A stretch of 64,000 nt of DNA from Lepidurus packardi (taxonomy: Eukaryota; Arthropoda; Branchiopoda; Notostraca; Triopsidae): NCBI GenBank assembly GCA_023053545.1, contig JAKZAN010000006.1, positions 7,507,001-7,571,000 on the forward strand, given 5' to 3'. Within the stretch, counting starts at the first letter, position 1; each line of letters starts with the position of its first letter. The translations under genes were made by a program, and so were the position numbers. Below, one piece after another: positions 1 to 11,429 of the stretch. The notes beneath the pieces were generated by a model. It was not told the DNA's origin. It worked only from the letters and a program-made list of their open reading frames with translations, and ran no database searches.

Positions 1-585
1 TTCACTGTTATGCAGGTTACATAGCACAGATCTGTCTTCCGAAGACCGCCAAAGACCTAATATTAGACAAAACTTGCAGCTATTCGGAACCTTCTAATAA
101 GATTTCGGTTAGCAATGCACAGGTGTGCTCACCTAAACTCCTTCTCGAAACTAAAACAACCTAGCTCCACTTGCAAATTTCAGAAGTTGCGAAATTTTTC
201 ATCCTCGTGAGATTGTTGTTCATGGTTTACGGAAGAAATGAGATCCCATGGTTTACCACATACGTATTCTCGGAACTGGCATTCGTGACTTTTTTGGGGC
301 AAATATTTGCTAGTATTTCGAAGTTGGCGTTGTCTTCTGTTGGCATCGTGGGCAATCTCTTGCGGTTGTCCTGTTTTTAGCCTTCGGATGCGGAGCTGGG
401 CCCCCTCTCCCGATTTGATTCTCATTCTAAGTCCAAAGGGGCCCAGTTGTGTCTCTCAGTGTTCGCGGGAGATAATCAGAACTTGCTTGGTTCATCGCTG
501 ACGAAGTGCTTGTAGTGTTAAGGATCGGATTAACACACCACGAAAAGGATATCTTAGCTAATAAATAAAGTGCGATGCGCTAAGA
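1..585. other. Non-coding sequence upstream of the Zasp-like gene
   Basis: No convincing coding exon was found on either strand; the small open frames here are short and overlap one another. The stretch directly precedes the first PDZ exon, so it should hold that gene's promoter and 5' UTR. No TATA box was recognised. Confidence 0.5.
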
Positions 586-3500
586 ATGGCGAAAACCACC
601 TTAACAGTTGTCCTAAATCGCGACGGGCATGACCAGCCGTGGGGATTTCGGTTACGGGGCGGTGTCGATCTGACGGAGCCATTTATAGTGCAAAAGGTAG
701 TAAGAGAAAAAGGGAAAGACTTTGCAGCATCAACACGTTTTTGCCTCCTTTCCTTCCCCATCCATCGTCCGAGTTAAACGTATTTATTTGTCTACTCCCA
801 TTAAACGCTATCGAGGCGCTCGTCTCGGGCGTTCTTTGGATGGAAAGTTTGCCTGAGCTAAACATTGCTCGCTTCCTGGGATGCGCTGCCAAAAACTCAA
901 CAACCTTCACCTATTATTAAGCCCCGTCCTGTAGCTCGAACTTTTAGATTGGTACCTTAGTTTTCAAGTTGACAGAAACAACTCGGGTTGATGCCTTTGA
1001 TTAATTGCGCCCATCAACACTTGTTTTAATCCTGTTATGTTGCCCGCTTTTCTAGGTGTCTGTCTGTGCACCCGCCGAAGGTGAATTGCATAGAGGAGAC
1101 GTGTTGACAAACATCAATGGCCATGACGTTGCGAACCTAACTCACCAAAGCGCCCAAGAACTGATCAAAAACGCTGGCAACACCATCTCCCTCATCGTAA
1201 ACAGGCAAATACCAATAAATTCCACTATTCTGACGTTATTTTTATGTTATTTTATCTCCTTACAATGTTTTAAAGTTAAAAGTCCTTATTTTCAATGCAA
1301 GTGATTGTCCATAATTGTATTACATAATAGTACAGACTAGCAAAGAGCAGATGCTCACGCTGGTTAAATATTTTAAAAAATGTTCTAAAGAAAATGAACC
1401 TTAATAGAAGTTTGTTTTTGTTATTTAGGGCGGGATCTGGTCAATCTGGAGCTCCTGCACCCGCAAACGCAGCTCCTAAACCGGCGCCTGTTTCATCGAA
1501 TGCTGCGAATGCTACTCGGAAAGTGAGTACCATGTCCGGGCATGCTGTACCGCGAAAAATCTCCGATATTATGGCCAGTCCGGTGGAAAACCTTCCCGTG
1601 ACAGTTTTCCCCAGTTCCGAAGCTGCTAATCTAGCTTCAGCTGCCGAAGAATTATTCGAACGCGACAGGGAACGTGCCTTGGTTACCCATCAGGTACTTT
1701 TATCTTATTAGCGCTCATGTAAATATCCTCCCACACTTCACTAATAAATCTGAAAGCGGCGTAGAAGGGGTGAGTCTTCCTTGGGAACATTTGGAGACAG
1801 GAACATTTGTGTAAGACACTGAACACGTGCCAAAGCTGCATCTTGTTGCTCTATGACAGTTTTTCCTGTTTGGAAACATTGCCTTAGATGCAAGAATCCA
1901 TTTCAACCCATGCCTGGCATGGCGCCCATACTTGAAACACTCGGGTAGTTGCTTATTAAATGCCTTTAAATAGTCCTAGTAGGGGTGGACGGGCGTTGGG
2001 GGCCCCAAAGAGGGGATACTTTCCGTGAAAGCAGTTTCGGTTTGTTTAGCCAAGGAACGATTCTTCTCGCTGTTTTTTACCAGCTTCTCGCTGTCTCTAC
2101 TGCAAGTTCGCGTGTTTTTAGCGCTACGAAACGTGCATCTGGAAGAGCTAAAAATAGCTTCAGAAGAAGAAAATATTATTTATTTGATCCCAAAACTACT
2201 AGTCAAGGCAGTACTTCAATAGAGCAAGTTGCTGTACTGTACAATTACAGTACTGTACAAGGCATAGTAAATAGGGAGTAAATTATACGAGCTCGGGTAT
2301 TGCGAATAAGTTATTACTGAATCATAGCCAATAGCTCTGTATGAATAAATGTTTGTAAACGTTGTAAATAAATCGCTTGGGAAAGCGGTTGGCTAATAGT
2401 ACATACCAAAGCGAAGTACATAAGTTCGTAGTAATTAGGAACGCGTTCCTTTTTGCGCCTTTTGTTTGGTTTTGGCACGGCCGTCCTTTGTGTGTTTGCT
2501 GAAGTCTCGGGCTTGTTTATCTGTGGCTTGTCAGGCGAATAGGAAGTTTTTTCGCCCAGAATCCTCCGTGGTTTGAGTTCGTGCGCCAAGTCTGAGCACC
2601 CACACGGGCGCCAGATTTAGCATTTAGCCGTACTTCCCCATCGTCTGTCTTACATCTTAACTAACCTTTCCTTTCGCCCTTGCCCTACGAAACTTGTGCA
2701 TACTCAATTTTTGGTATTATTATTATTCTTTAGTTTTAAGTGCATATATTTAAAACATCTTTTACGCGTATTTCTTTGCAGCCATACCGAACGACTCCAC
2801 TTGTACTGCCTGGTGCCAAAGCTCGACGGGATAGCGCGGGCGTGACGAGCCAATCTTACTTACGCCTACAGCATAATCCATTGCAATGGAGCTCTCCTGC
2901 CCAGCCCGTGGGAGCAAATCCGTCCATAGCTGCGCTTAATAACACGCTTCTTAAGCAGAAGGTAAAGAAACATCTGTGGGTGTACCATTAATATGTTTTC
3001 TCCTGGGTGGCGTCTTTATTAACCTCCGTTTCAGGACGTCAGAGTGTTTCAACCCGAAGAAGGTTGGAAATTACATTTAGACGAGGAAGAGGTAAACTCT
3101 CATGCTAATACATTATTGGGTAGTGTACAGTAGGAGCACTATATGCATTCGGTATCGCTTTCTTAAGCAGCTGGCTTTTCTTCGCCTTATTAACCTCAAC
3201 TATAGCATTCTAGGTGCGTTCGGTGTATACTAGGCGTTTAGTGTATACTTGCACGACATTTCCTATGTCAAATCCTTATTAACACTCATGCTATTTTTTA
3301 TGAAATATTACGGAAGTAATTCTGGACTTTCATCTCTTCTGTAGGTAAAGGAAGCGGCCGAACATAAGGCATCTGCAAATGACACCGAGCCCAAGCATCA
3401 AGTACGCATGTTCGTTTAAAGCTTTAAAGATTTTAACTACTCTTGTTTAATTTAGGTTGTTCACAAGCAGTTTAACTCGCCGATGGGACTGTATTCAAAG

Positions 3501-3962
3501 GAAAACATGGAGCAGACTCTGAAAGCGCAAACAGGAGTAGAAGTGTAGGTTATTTCAGAACGCTAAAATTGAGATGTATTCTTAAATTTTTTATGTTTAT
3601 TAGTGCGGATTCGGCTTCATCGATGCGTTTTTATGATCCACGTCAATCGGATACTTTTATGGCTTTGCAGGAGGCGGAGATTAACACGCTAAACCGCGTA
3701 CATGGTCAAGTCAGGCCTCCTACCCAGAAAGCACATGTCGTAAACGCCGCTCCTTTCAAGGTAACAAAGGTAAAGTGGAGTTAGTTTAGTTCTGCTTTGC
3801 TGCTTGAACGATCCTGGCTTCGCGCAATTTTACTTATGGACTGTAACTAATTATTTCGTGGCGTTGTAGGTGAACTCGTTGGGTGTGCCAGAGGAAAAGA
3901 TTTTGCAAAGCTACAGTTTTAAGCGCATTATGGCTGACGTTTTAGGAGAGACGGACTTTTAA
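586..3962 (+). CDS. Zasp-like PDZ/ZM-domain Z-disc scaffold protein (nine exons)
   Basis: Nine exons give about 385 residues: 586-696, 1056-1204, 1429-1693, 2782-2961, 3035-3091, 3345-3401, 3456-3544, 3604-3760 and 3870-3962; all phases close and it ends in TAA. Residues 1-87 are a PDZ domain with carboxylate loop PWGFRL and ending SLIVNR. Exon 4 begins with PYRTTPLVLPGAK, the ZM motif that in Zasp/PDLIM (Alp/Enigma) proteins contacts alpha-actinin at Z-discs. Exon 7 has KQFNSPMGLYS, another conserved Zasp stretch. No LIM domain follows, so this is a short PDZ-ZM form. Intron 2 (1205-1428) has a GC donor. Intron 3 (1694-2781) is unusually long and could hold alternative exons. Family assignment is strong; the symbol is withheld because Zasp and PDLIM paralogues differ between phyla. 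Confidence 0.88.
1205..1428 (+). other. GC-AG intron in the Zasp-like gene
   Basis: The preceding exon must end ...GTAAACAG and the following exon start GGCGGGATCT to keep the PDZ end SLIVNR joined in frame to AGSGQSGAP. This places the donor at gcaaat (position 1205) and the acceptor at ttatttag. The upstream GT at 1197 would put the next exon out of frame and cut off the PDZ domain. GC donors with a strong flanking CAG are a known minor class of U2 introns. Confidence 0.75.
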
Positions 3963-5012
3963 ACGATGTGGGAGTATTTTTGTTCTTCACCATAAGGTCT
4001 TCAACTTTATTTCTTGCTTACAGTACTACGTCAGATTAACTTAGTAATCCCTGGGTGTTTATGCAAGCAGACCTTAAGTAACCTATAGTTGTTTTAGTTG
4101 ATACAAGTGTGCTTCATGCATATTCATCAGTGACGAGTACAAATTATGGCGGATTGACCTTCCTTGTAATTGCAGTATTTATTATTCCATCATATACAGT
4201 AATCGCTCTAGGTGTGTGGCAGTCAACATTTTCATGACAGATCTTGATAATCGAGTTTCAAGTGACCCGGAAAGCGCTTTGAAATTGGAAATTCGATATT
4301 TTAGAAACGAGATGTCTTCCGTATTCTAAATGCGTAGTGAAATTACCGTTACAGTGATAATACTAAACTATGCTATGCTTGCATATATTTTATTATTGTT
4401 ACCTTTGAACCGTTTATTTCACGCTTTTTCCCTCATAAACCCAATACAATGCTATCATCTTTCCTCTCTCGCTTTCCCGCTCTCACTGCCCCCATCTCTT
4501 CCTCTTGAAGGCAACCGAGGTACTAATTGTTCTCAAAAGCTACCGGGGCTTGGCTCATGCACCAACGCAGCTACTACGTAACAGTATTCCTGTTCGTTTG
4601 GACCCGTACTGTCTTTAAGCGACTAAGTAAATCGACATGATATTTTGTGTAGCAGTGTTCCGGATCTTTAAGAAAAGAAAAAATCGGATCATTTGATCGA
4701 ATCTGACCGGATCGGTGTCGTACTGTAACGCGACGGATCGGGTCAATTTTTTCGAGAAATGTAGAGATCAAACTATGCCATCTGGTGGCCACAGTTCGAA
4801 ACTTTCCAACTGTTTATAACACCGAAGCGGTTTGGCAATCGTGGTCTTGTGGCCCATGGTCAGGAGAAATTTCAGAGGTAATAATTGAATTGAAATACTC
4901 GTACCCTATTTTTTGCTACAAATTGTGTTGTTGCGGTTGCCCTTTGTATGGGAGGTATACTTTTCGCGGCTTTAGATTAAAAATACGACAAGAGGTTATT
5001 CTCTCCTTCGAA
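3963..5012. other. Intergenic sequence after the Zasp-like gene
   Basis: Only short, overlapping, low-complexity frames are seen, including a CT-rich tract around 4450-4510. A CAGTGTTCC motif at 4652 resembles the end of the MITE at 5013 but I could not find a matching partner end or a target duplication for it. Confidence 0.4.
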
Positions 5013-5125
5013 CAGTGTTCTTGAGCTTTCCGGAAAAGCTCCGTCCGTTCCGTTCCCAATCGACAGAAGTTCACGAATGAACGATAAAGAACGACGTTCC
5101 GATAAAAGACGTTCTTGGAACACTG
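5013..5125. mobile_element. hAT-type MITE (113 bp) with intact 8-bp target duplication
   Basis: The element starts CAGTGTTC and ends GAACACTG, an 8-bp terminal inverted repeat typical of hAT ends. It is flanked by identical 8-bp direct repeats CCTTCGAA at 5005-5012 and 5126-5133, the target-site duplication length made by hAT transposases. It has no coding capacity. The inner ends are GC-richer and only loosely complementary. The intact duplication suggests a fairly recent insertion mobilised by an autonomous hAT elsewhere. Confidence 0.8.
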
Positions 5126-5744
5126 CCTTCGAAGCGCCAATGTCCGTTGTTTATATCTCAAGCATGGAGATTCTTCCATTACTAAAGGAATAATTACCAT
5201 CCTTGTAAATATATATGAATATAGTATAGTAACTATTTCTTACATTTTAGTCATTCGTAGCTACTTCATTGGCTGATGGCTTACGATTCGTAAACTTTTG
5301 TTGCTCTTTCCGTTTCACCGGAGGTAAGCATTCAATACCGAAATGATTTAGCCATTGAATGCTTACCAAACGTTCCTTTAGTAAATGGACCTTTCGGGCT
5401 TAAGGACGAAGTGTCTTGTTCCTTAGTTGCGTCTCAAAAAGTTAGGTTGCCTATTGTCTAACCCTTATCCCGTCTTACGAGATTATAGTGCAAACTTTGC
5501 ACATTTTGTGTAGTTGAATGTTAAACGAATGTTTTGTCATTGAAGTTCTAGGTTATCTAATGTAGTTAGGTCTATACTGTAGTTAGAGATCTGCTTTAGT
5601 CAAACTACAGTGGATATATCTGTAGTTAGACTAAAAGCAGCGTTTAAAACAAAATATGACCATGTGCGCCTAAAATAAATTTTATATGAGACTTAGAGAT
5701 AAACATAAGGCCGACTTGCAGTACTCATTTTCGTTCAATTTCAG
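5126..5744. other. Upstream region of the hAT-derived gene
   Basis: No coding exon found. It holds the hairpin at 5323-5367 and an AT-rich tract. The start codon at 5745 is directly preceded by ttcaatttcag, an acceptor-like sequence, so a non-coding first exon with an intron ending at 5744 is possible. Confidence 0.4.
5323..5367. repeat. 14-bp perfect inverted repeat, 17-nt loop
   Basis: GGTAAGCATTCAAT at 5323-5336 is the exact reverse complement of ATTGAATGCTTACC at 5354-5367. It lies about 380 bp upstream of the hAT-derived coding region and could be a hairpin or remnant of transposon ends; no target duplication was seen. Confidence 0.7.
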
Positions 5745-8700
5745 ATGTCTGGACATGGGGCAAAAAAGCCAAAGACCTATGGCAAGAGAAAGCGTATTGA
5801 GGGCGTTAGTTTGTCTGCGAGTGAAGCTACCGGAATAAGTAGTGAGATGGTCGAAGTCAATCCAACATGCTCCATCAGCGGGCTCGCTAGCTCAAGCCCT
5901 CGGGTTGTCGGGGTTGAAGCAGACGAAGTGAGCGGTAAGTTACCGTCAAATGCCATGCCAATGGATCGACTTTCCAAGAGAAACTGGCGACGGTGGAGAA
6001 GCGTTATTTTTGAGGACTGGCGCACAAATGGAAATAGGGTCTTCGCTAAATGCAAGCTTTGTATAAACCAGTGTTACTTCTCGTCGGATGTTTCATCGCA
6101 ATCTAACTTGAGTCGCCATGCGAAAAGATTTCACTCGGAAATTTTCAAGAAATGCGAGGATGAGGACAGTACGAGTACCGAAAACCAGTTAGCCGTAAGC
6201 AGGTATGAGCAAATAACATTAAGTTAATGTTGATTAAGTTTAAGTTAATGTTTATGTCACCCAATTCACCATAGTATTGAGGACGTTCGTTTTTCTGCGA
6301 GTGAAGTTTTCGGAAGAAGTAGTGAGATGGGAGAAATCAATCCAACATGCTCCATCAGCGGGATTGTAGCAGACGAAAGCGCTGAGTTACCGTCGAATAC
6401 CGTGCCAATGGGCCCATTTCCCAAGAAAAACCGTCAACAGTGGAGAAACGTTATTTTTGAGGATTGGCGTACAGATGGAACGAAGATCTTCGCTAAATGC
6501 AAGCTTTGTTTAAACCGGCGTTACCACTCGGCGAATATTACATCGCAGTCCAACTTGAAGCGTCATGCGACAAGATTTCACCCGGAAATTCTCAAGAAAT
6601 GCGAGGATGAGGAGAGTACGAGTACCGAAACCCAGCTAGCCGTAAGCAGGTATGAGCAAAAAACGTAAGTTAATGTTTGTTCTACCGTCACCCAATTCAC
6701 CAAAGTATTGATGACGTTAGTTTTGCTGCGAGTGAAGTTTTCGGAAGAAGTTGTGATATTGTCGAAGTCAATCCACCTTGCAACAGCAGCGAGCTCGTTA
6801 GCTCAAGCCCTCTAATTGTCGAGGTTCAAGCAGACGAACTGAGCGGTGAATCACCACCGAATACCGTGCCAATGGGCCCATTTTCCAAGAAAAACCGGCG
6901 ACGGTGGAGAAACGTGATTTTTGAGGATTGGCGTACAGATGGAACGAAGATCTTCGCTAAATGCAAGCTTTGTTTAAACCGGCGTTACCACTCGGCGAAT
7001 ATTACATCGCAGTCCAACTTGAAGCGTCATGCCTCAAGATTTCACCCGGAAATTCTCAAGAAATGCGAGGATGAGGACAGTACGAGTACCGAAACCCAGC
7101 TAGCCGTAAGCAGGTATGAGCAAAAAACTTAAGTTAATGTTTGTTCTACCGTCACCCAATTCACCAAAGTATTGATGACGTTAGTTTTGCTGCGAGTGAA
7201 GTTTTCGGAAGAAGTTGTGATACTGTCGAAGTCAATCCACCATGCAACAGCAGCGAGCTCGTTAGCTCAAGCCCTCTAATTGTCGAGGTTCAAGCAGACG
7301 AACTGAGCGGTGAATCACCACCGAATACCGTGCCAATGGGCCCATTTTCCAAGAAAAACCGGCGACGGTGGAGAAACGTTATTTTTGAGGATTGGCGTAC
7401 AGATGGAACGAAGATCTTCGCTAAATGCAAGCTTTGCTTAAACCGGCGTTACCATTCGGCGAATATTACATCGCAATCCAATTTGAAGCGCCATGCGAGA
7501 AGATTTCACTCGGGAACTCTCAAGAAATGCGAGGATGAGGACAGTACGAGTACCGAAACCCAGCTAGTCGTAAGCAGGTAAAGGCAAATAACGTAAATTA
7601 ATGTTGTTCTACAGTCACCCAATTCACCATAGTATTGAAGACGTTAGTTTTGCTGCGAGTGAAGTTTTCGCAAGAACTAGTCATACGGTCGAAGTCAATC
7701 CACCATGCAACGTCAGCGAGCTCGTTAGCTCAAGCCCTCTGATTGTCGAGGTTCAAGCAGACGAACTGAGCAGGGAGTTACCGCCGAATACCGTGCCAAT
7801 GGATCAGCTTTCCAAGAGAAACTGGCGACGATGGCGAAACGTTATTTTTGAGGACTGGCGTACAGGTGGAAGGAAGATCTTCGCTAAATGCAAGTTTTGT
7901 ATAAACCAGCATTACCACTCGGTGGATATTACATCGCAATCCAACTTGAAGCGCCATGCGAGAAGATTTCACCCGGAAATTTTCCAAAAATGCGAAGATG
8001 AGGACAATCCGAGTACCGGCAACCAGTTACTCATAAACAGGTATGCAAATAACTTAAGTTAATGATGATCTACTGTCACCCAATTCACCATAGTTCTCCG
8101 AAAACGAGATGTATGCCAACTTCTAAACGTTTAAAAACTGATACTCTTCTTGTGAAAATGATTGCGGAAGACAATCTGCCGTTGAGCTCTATTTCCCGAC
8201 AGGGCTTTCTAAACTTGATTCAGGTAATTTGTATTATTTTGGGTAGAAGTGATAGTTTAACTAATTGAATTGTCAATTGATTTCTTCTACTTGGGGGATT
8301 TTAAAGGCACTAGACTCAAACTATGCCGTTCCAAGTCAAGAACGTCTCCGCCGTACCCTAATTCCTGAAGTGACCGAGAAGACCAAACAAGCAGTTAAAG
8401 CGAAACTCGATACCGCAAAAACCTGTGCAGTCATGGTTGACATTTGGTCGTCAAAACGAATGGAGGGTTATGTTGGTATTTCCTGCACAGCAGTAACATC
8501 GAGTTTTGAGCCTTTTACGTGCTTGCTTTCAATAAAGAAGATGATTGGTCGCCATACGGCCGCAACCGTTTTCGCAGAGTATAAAAGAGTTATAAATGAA
8601 TGGCAGTTACAGAGCAAGGTGTAGTTTGTTCTTTATGTTTCGTCAATTCGTTCTTCTTTAACGGTGTTTTTTCCCTAACAAGGTGATCCGGATTCTTACT

Positions 8701-10274
8701 GCTAGCGGAAGCAATATGAAGTGTGCTTTCGACATTTCTCTACCCGGTTGGAAACCGAGTTCACTCGACAATCTTAGGTTCACCCAAACCGCTGCTCCTG
8801 AAAATGTCGAGTTATCAGATCTTGACGTGCAGCACGAAGTTGAGGTTTCGTCGTACAGCGTTGCCGAGGAACTGAAACAAGACTTGACAGATTTGCATAC
8901 AGTTGACAAAGTAGAGGAGGCAGCGTATGAACAAATTGAGCTGGATTTGAACAGTTTATTCCTTGAACATGCAATTCTCACTAGCCTGCCGTCGCGTTCT
9001 TTATCTGCTACATGTCGAGCAAGTTGCGTAGCCCGTACGTTACAACTTATCGTACAAGACGGTTTGAAAGCTCTAGATGTAAGTGTAGAAGCTAATTTTT
9101 CTTCCTAAAGTAAGTAATTCTTTCACGAATAGGGAGGCCTGAAGAATGCGGTGCATTTACTATCAAGAATAGTAGCGGATGTGCGAAAAAGCACTCTCGA
9201 TACCAAAGTTCTGAGTGACACCGTCGGATTCCAGATACCACCACAGAACACGACGCGTTGGAGTTCCCAATACACAATGCTCGATACAATTTTGGAAGCG
9301 CTGGATCTGGATACAGAATTGCAAAACAAGCTTAACGCATGTACGAAGATTGGCAAGCTAACAACCCTGCAGTGTAAGATGCTCCAAGAACTCGTGGTTC
9401 TCTTGGGCCCCTTCAAGTTGGCCACGGATGCATTCCAGAAAGAATCTGAAACCACGGGACTGGTGATCCCGGCATATCTGGACATGATCAACAGGACGTC
9501 CACGGATTCGACTGTGAACCCCGATGGCGCATTGATCGTTTATTGCAGACAGGTGGCAAGTGCATTACACCAATCGTTAAAGCGACGCATGGGATATGTT
9601 CTCAATGACACATGCTATGTACTAGGTAACGTAAACTCTATGAATTATTTCTTGAGAGTGTATTTCTTTCATATGATTTCGCAGGAACCGTACTAGACCC
9701 TCGCTTTAAGAATAGCTGGATTCCATTGTCAGGGCGCTCCGCTGAGGTAGTCCATCTAGTCAAACAGGAGCTAGATGCCCGGTATCCTTTTATTAGTAAG
9801 AGATTTGCTAATTACCTTAAATAAGCTTTGTGTGCCTATACGAGATTGTTTTTCATTGTAGCGCAAGAAGTGAGTGGGACAAAAGTTATCCCGGAGAGGC
9901 AGACTTTCGCAATCCGTCCGCTCTTTAGTACTGTGGTGGCACACCGTACGCCTTCTAAAGGTGGCAATGAATTGATTGGCAATGAAAAGATTGCCAAAGA
10001 ATTTGACACGTACCTGAACGAGCCAATTGCTTTTAGTCAAGAGGACTGCCAAGAACTTTCGTTTAGCCCTCTTCAATACTGGCAATTTAATGCTAACCGA
10101 TTTCCTATTTTGTCGGAAATCGCTAAGGACGTGTTTGTGGTCCCAGCATCCACGGCAACAGTAGAGCGGATTTGTAGCACAGCTTCTGATATCCTTTCAG
10201 CGAATAGAAATCGCACTAAACCTGAGCTTTTCTCTTCGCTGCTTTTTATAAAACGTAATTCTCATCTACTTTAA
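5745..10274 (+). CDS. hAT transposase-derived gene with five tandem BED zinc fingers (ZBED-like)
   Basis: Eleven exons: 5745-6202, 6275-6649, 6706-7113, 7170-7577, 7633-8040, 8094-8223, 8307-8618, 8683-9078, 9133-9625, 9685-9795 and 9862-10274. Their phases close into 3912 nt (1303 residues plus stop) with no internal stop. Exons 1-5 each encode one BED finger with CKLC or CKFC-type pair and a later H-x4-H (for example RHATRFH). Exons 6-11 encode the hAT RNase H-like core: DIWSS with the first Asp (8439-8441), LDPRFK, and the C-terminal dimerisation block from LQYWQFNANRFPIL through TVERICSTASDIL to LLFIKRN. The second catalytic Asp, normally in a TDN-type motif, reads TASGSNM: GCT (Ala) at 8701-8703. 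An open multi-exon frame plus a lost catalytic residue suggests a domesticated DNA-binding gene rather than an active transposon; I did not identify terminal inverted repeats around it. A recently dead autonomous element remains possible. Confidence 0.85.
6275..8040 (+). repeat. Tandem array of BED exons with their introns (about 464-bp unit)
   Basis: Exons 3, 4 and 5 are each exactly 408 nt, begin at 6706, 7170 and 7633, and are separated by 55-56-bp introns. Exon 2 is a 375-nt version lacking 33 nt in the linker. The introns after exons 2 and 3 differ by a single base over 56 bp, and exons 3 and 4 are nearly identical, so the last duplications are recent. All exons in the array enter and leave in the same phase, so units can be added or lost without breaking the frame. 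Confidence 0.92.
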
Positions 10275-10464
10275 TGCCTAGAAATCTCAAGATTGTTACA
10301 AAGAAGTACAGAATAATTACGAGTTTGTGAATGGATAATTCTAAATGAGTTTCGTTTCTGATGGAAATGACCTTAACCCATTAGCGTTTATTTGGTTGAT
10401 TATCGTTCTTTTATTTGCTTCGATTATGGTTCATTGAAGTTTGTTCCTGCCTTGATGGAATTCC

Positions 10465-10470
10465 AATAAA
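10465..10470 (+). terminator. Polyadenylation signal AATAAA for the hAT-derived gene
   Basis: AATAAA lies 191 bp after the stop codon at 10274, within ttccaataaaaagc. It is the first canonical signal downstream on this strand. Confidence 0.55.
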
Positions 10471-11429
10471 AAGCTGTTATTTTGCTAATAACGAAATTTG
10501 TTTCGTTTTGTGAGTCAGATTATAGGAATCGGGCTACAAAAGTGTTGGAAGTGCTGATGAACCGAAAAGTACGCCCAGCTCTCTGAAGTCTTCACTAAAC
10601 GACCTTCTTCATTAACGGTAATAACGGTAATAATCCATAGACCGAAACATTTTTAACAGGGTTTGGATCCAAACCCTGTTAAAAATGTTAACATTATTTA
10701 TACAAAGCATCGCAATTTTACTGCAATTTATTTGTGGTTTATAAGAGAACATATTGACAAGTTTTTATGAAATAGTGAGACTGAGAAAAATTCTACATGA
10801 AAATGGAGTACAGAATGATTATACGGTTTATTTATTTTTAATTTTGGTTACTGAAATAGGGATTCCTAAAATAGCGGTGGCTATGCATAGGGAGCATTGG
10901 AAGAACATTGAAGAACATTGAACACTGAGCATTGAACCTTCCTGATACTGATACTGAAGAGTAAATTCCTGATACTGATAGTTTGTTACTGTAAATTAAA
11001 AGTAACAAATGCGTTTTTCGTTTTCAATTTATTATTTTTTTCATAAAATGACTAAAATTCTAGAACATTCTACGATTTATTCCGACTTTTATGCAAAGGA
11101 AACCGCAAAATTTATTAATTTCGCGCTTTGCCGGCAGTTTTAATACAATAGTGCCAGAAGTTTTAAACAACGCTCAGTTAGGTCATTTAATTAGATATTT
11201 AATACTGTTTAAAGTACACATTAAGAACGTAAAATAAAGCTTTGCGTCTTCTACAATGAAAGTGACGATAACGCCGAAAAGCTACGGTATATCTCCATAA
11301 AAGCCTTTATACTTAACTAGGCAACGTCGGGAGCCTGTATCCGTTCAGTTTGGTTTGTTGTTGTTTTTTTCTTGCTCTATTTTATGGTTTCTGGATACTA
11401 AACTAAATAACAAAGTTTTTCTAGTCGTG
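10471..11429. other. AT-rich intergenic sequence before cytospin
   Basis: No gene seen. It contains the 44-bp palindrome (10646-10689) and short direct repeats: gaacattgaa repeated around 10900-10940 and cctgatactgata repeated around 10940-10980. The sequence just before 11430 is cytospin 5' UTR, with an acceptor-like ttttctag at 11417-11424. Confidence 0.45.
10646..10689. repeat. 44-bp perfect palindrome
   Basis: The 22-nt left arm, AACATTTTTAACAGGGTTTGGA-type sequence from 10646 to 10667, is the exact reverse complement of 10668-10689, with no spacer and GGATCC at the centre. The core CAGGGTTTGG...CCAAACCCTG resembles two hAT-like ends back to back. It lies 372 bp after the hAT-derived coding region. 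Confidence 0.9.

Noticed and set aside
4652..5125. A 474-bp hAT element from CAGTGTTCC at 4652 to GAACACTG at 5125
   Set aside because: The sequence before 4652 does not match the CCTTCGAA after 5125, while the inner start at 5013 does, so the shorter element is correct.
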